Under the pieces are notes generated by a model. The model was not told the DNA's origin, did not search any database, and saw only the letters and a program-made list of their open reading frames with translations. Shown here piece by piece: positions 63,098-64,000 of a DNA stretch of 64,000 nt (position 1 is the stretch's first letter; the number at the start of each line of letters is the position of its first letter). Both the position numbers and the translations under genes were made by a program. Source of the DNA: Limanda limanda (Eukaryota > Chordata > Actinopteri > Pleuronectiformes > Pleuronectidae); assembly GCF_963576545.1 (NCBI RefSeq), contig NC_083636.1, positions 7,381,856 to 7,445,855 of the forward strand, in the 5' to 3' direction.

Positions 63098-63360
63098 TAC
63101 CTCCGCCAAGTAGGTTATGTTGTCCTTGGCGTTTGTTTGTTTGTTTGTTAGCAACATTATGCAAAAACTAGTGAACCAATTACATTTTGTGGATGGGTGG
63201 ACATTGAAGAACCCACAAAATCTTGTACAAAATGTAAATAAATGGGCCAATCCAGTCTTCTTTTTTCACATTCTTTGCAACATTTCCCACAGAATGAATA
63301 CAGTCTATGGCGGCACTGGGGTGCATTTGCATGAAGGTAGCTCTCATGCGCAACAGACTC
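63098..63360 (+). repeat. Dispersed repeat with ACCTCCGCCAAGTAGGTTATG head
   Basis: ACCTCCGCCAAGTAGGTTATG, then GTTTGTTTGTTTGTTAGCAA, CATTATGCAAAAACTAGTGAACC and TTTTGTGGATGGGTGG appear in the order usual for a widespread teleost repeat. It occupies the far end of kcnc2 intron 1. Confidence 0.5.
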
Positions 63361-64000
63361 AAAATGACAAGTACACAGAGTAAAGAGTGAAAGACAATTT
63401 CTTGCATTAAAGAGAGAACTACAGCATTTACTTAGTTTAAAATTGTGCATGTAAAAACTATAATCACCGTGGAACATAAGTACGGCAGCTCAACTCCGCC
63501 CGACAGTTGCTCATCTGACTGGTGACTGGAGTCCCTATACAATGTATTTGTGTCAACCACAGTGGTATATATTATCCACAAAGTTTAAATTTCTAAAGAA
63601 TAATGAATTTACATGATCTGAATTTTCATGGACCAGCCCATCTCATCAATTATGCATAGAGATAATGTAAATAGGGACGAATACTAACTAAATAATTGTT
63701 AATATGAGCCAAGATCAAATAAAATAGGAAAAAATGATGTAACTTTGAATTAAACAACATATTTGTTCAAATTTATTTTAACAACTGATTGTTGAGGCTC
63801 CAGACATTTTTATAGGACATTAAATAGTTCACACACAAATGTTTTTGTACCAAAATTTGACATCAACGGACAGGCGGATTTTTGTCCCTTCTTTCCTAAA
63901 TGTCCCAGAGGGATTGTTGCATCTATCCCCTGTCCCCAAACCACCCCAATCTCCCCAAAGAAAGTTACTAGCGCCATGCAAATCATCACTAATCTTAATA

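Larger units (their letters stand above)
50047..64000 (-). other. kcnc2: kcnc2 first intron, running off the window
   Basis: No minus-strand sequence here encodes the T1 domain (expected VILNVGGTRHETY), so exon 1 lies beyond 64000 if the gene has its usual structure. The interval holds dispersed repeats (51320-51705, 54600-54735, 61705-61860, 63098-63360), an exon-like ORF (55304-55575) and a transposase scrap (61440-61630). The rest shows no recognised feature. Confidence 0.7.

Overview
This window looks like nuclear DNA of a ray-finned fish, probably a percomorph teleost. It is AT-rich and rich in simple repeats. It carries small teleost-type dispersed repeats and non-autonomous DNA transposons, and the only firmly recognisable host gene is vertebrate and intron-containing. 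Nothing prokaryotic, plasmid-like or phage-like is present. The 60-130 residue open frames scattered over both strands are almost all chance ORFs, many of them inside microsatellites.

Positions 1-9180 are non-coding. They hold a TTAA-type MITE (2459-2787), a perfect 25-bp foldback (3399-3453), a tRNA-derived SINE-like repeat (3551-3740), an intact non-autonomous hAT element with 8-bp target duplications (4335-5089), a second perfect foldback (6828-6868) and several microsatellites. Positions 9185-15576 are a young endogenous-retrovirus-like LTR element. It has 624-bp LTRs that differ at about three positions and a GTGT target duplication, but its only recognisable viral frame is a short gag-like one; no pol or env was seen. 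Its 3' part has an unexplained ORF with splice-like borders. Positions 15577-36400 are repeat-rich intergenic DNA with a frameshifted acidic coding remnant (20970-21157), further SINE, hAT and LINE-derived pieces, and long stretches in which I see nothing.

From about 38 kb to the right edge the window holds the 3' part of kcnc2 (Kv3.2 voltage-gated potassium channel) on the minus strand. Exon 2 (49119-50046) encodes S1 to S6 and the pore. Exon 3 (45882-46046) encodes part of the cytoplasmic tail. Two mutually exclusive terminal exons follow: the one ending in ...SIL (42007-42152) and a short one beginning DNCKEVV (40964-41025), too small to appear in an ORF scan. All splice phases agree. Exon 1, with the T1 tetramerisation domain, was not found, so it should lie beyond 64000 behind a first intron of at least 14 kb. 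That intron is filled with repeats, a Harbinger-like transposase scrap and one unassigned exon-like ORF.

The observations most worth following up are the conserved alternative C-terminal exon of kcnc2, the contrast between nearly identical LTRs and a gutted interior in the retroviral element, and the exon-like ORF with a methyltransferase-like LKPGG motif inside that element. I did not find convincing evidence of a wholly new biological system.
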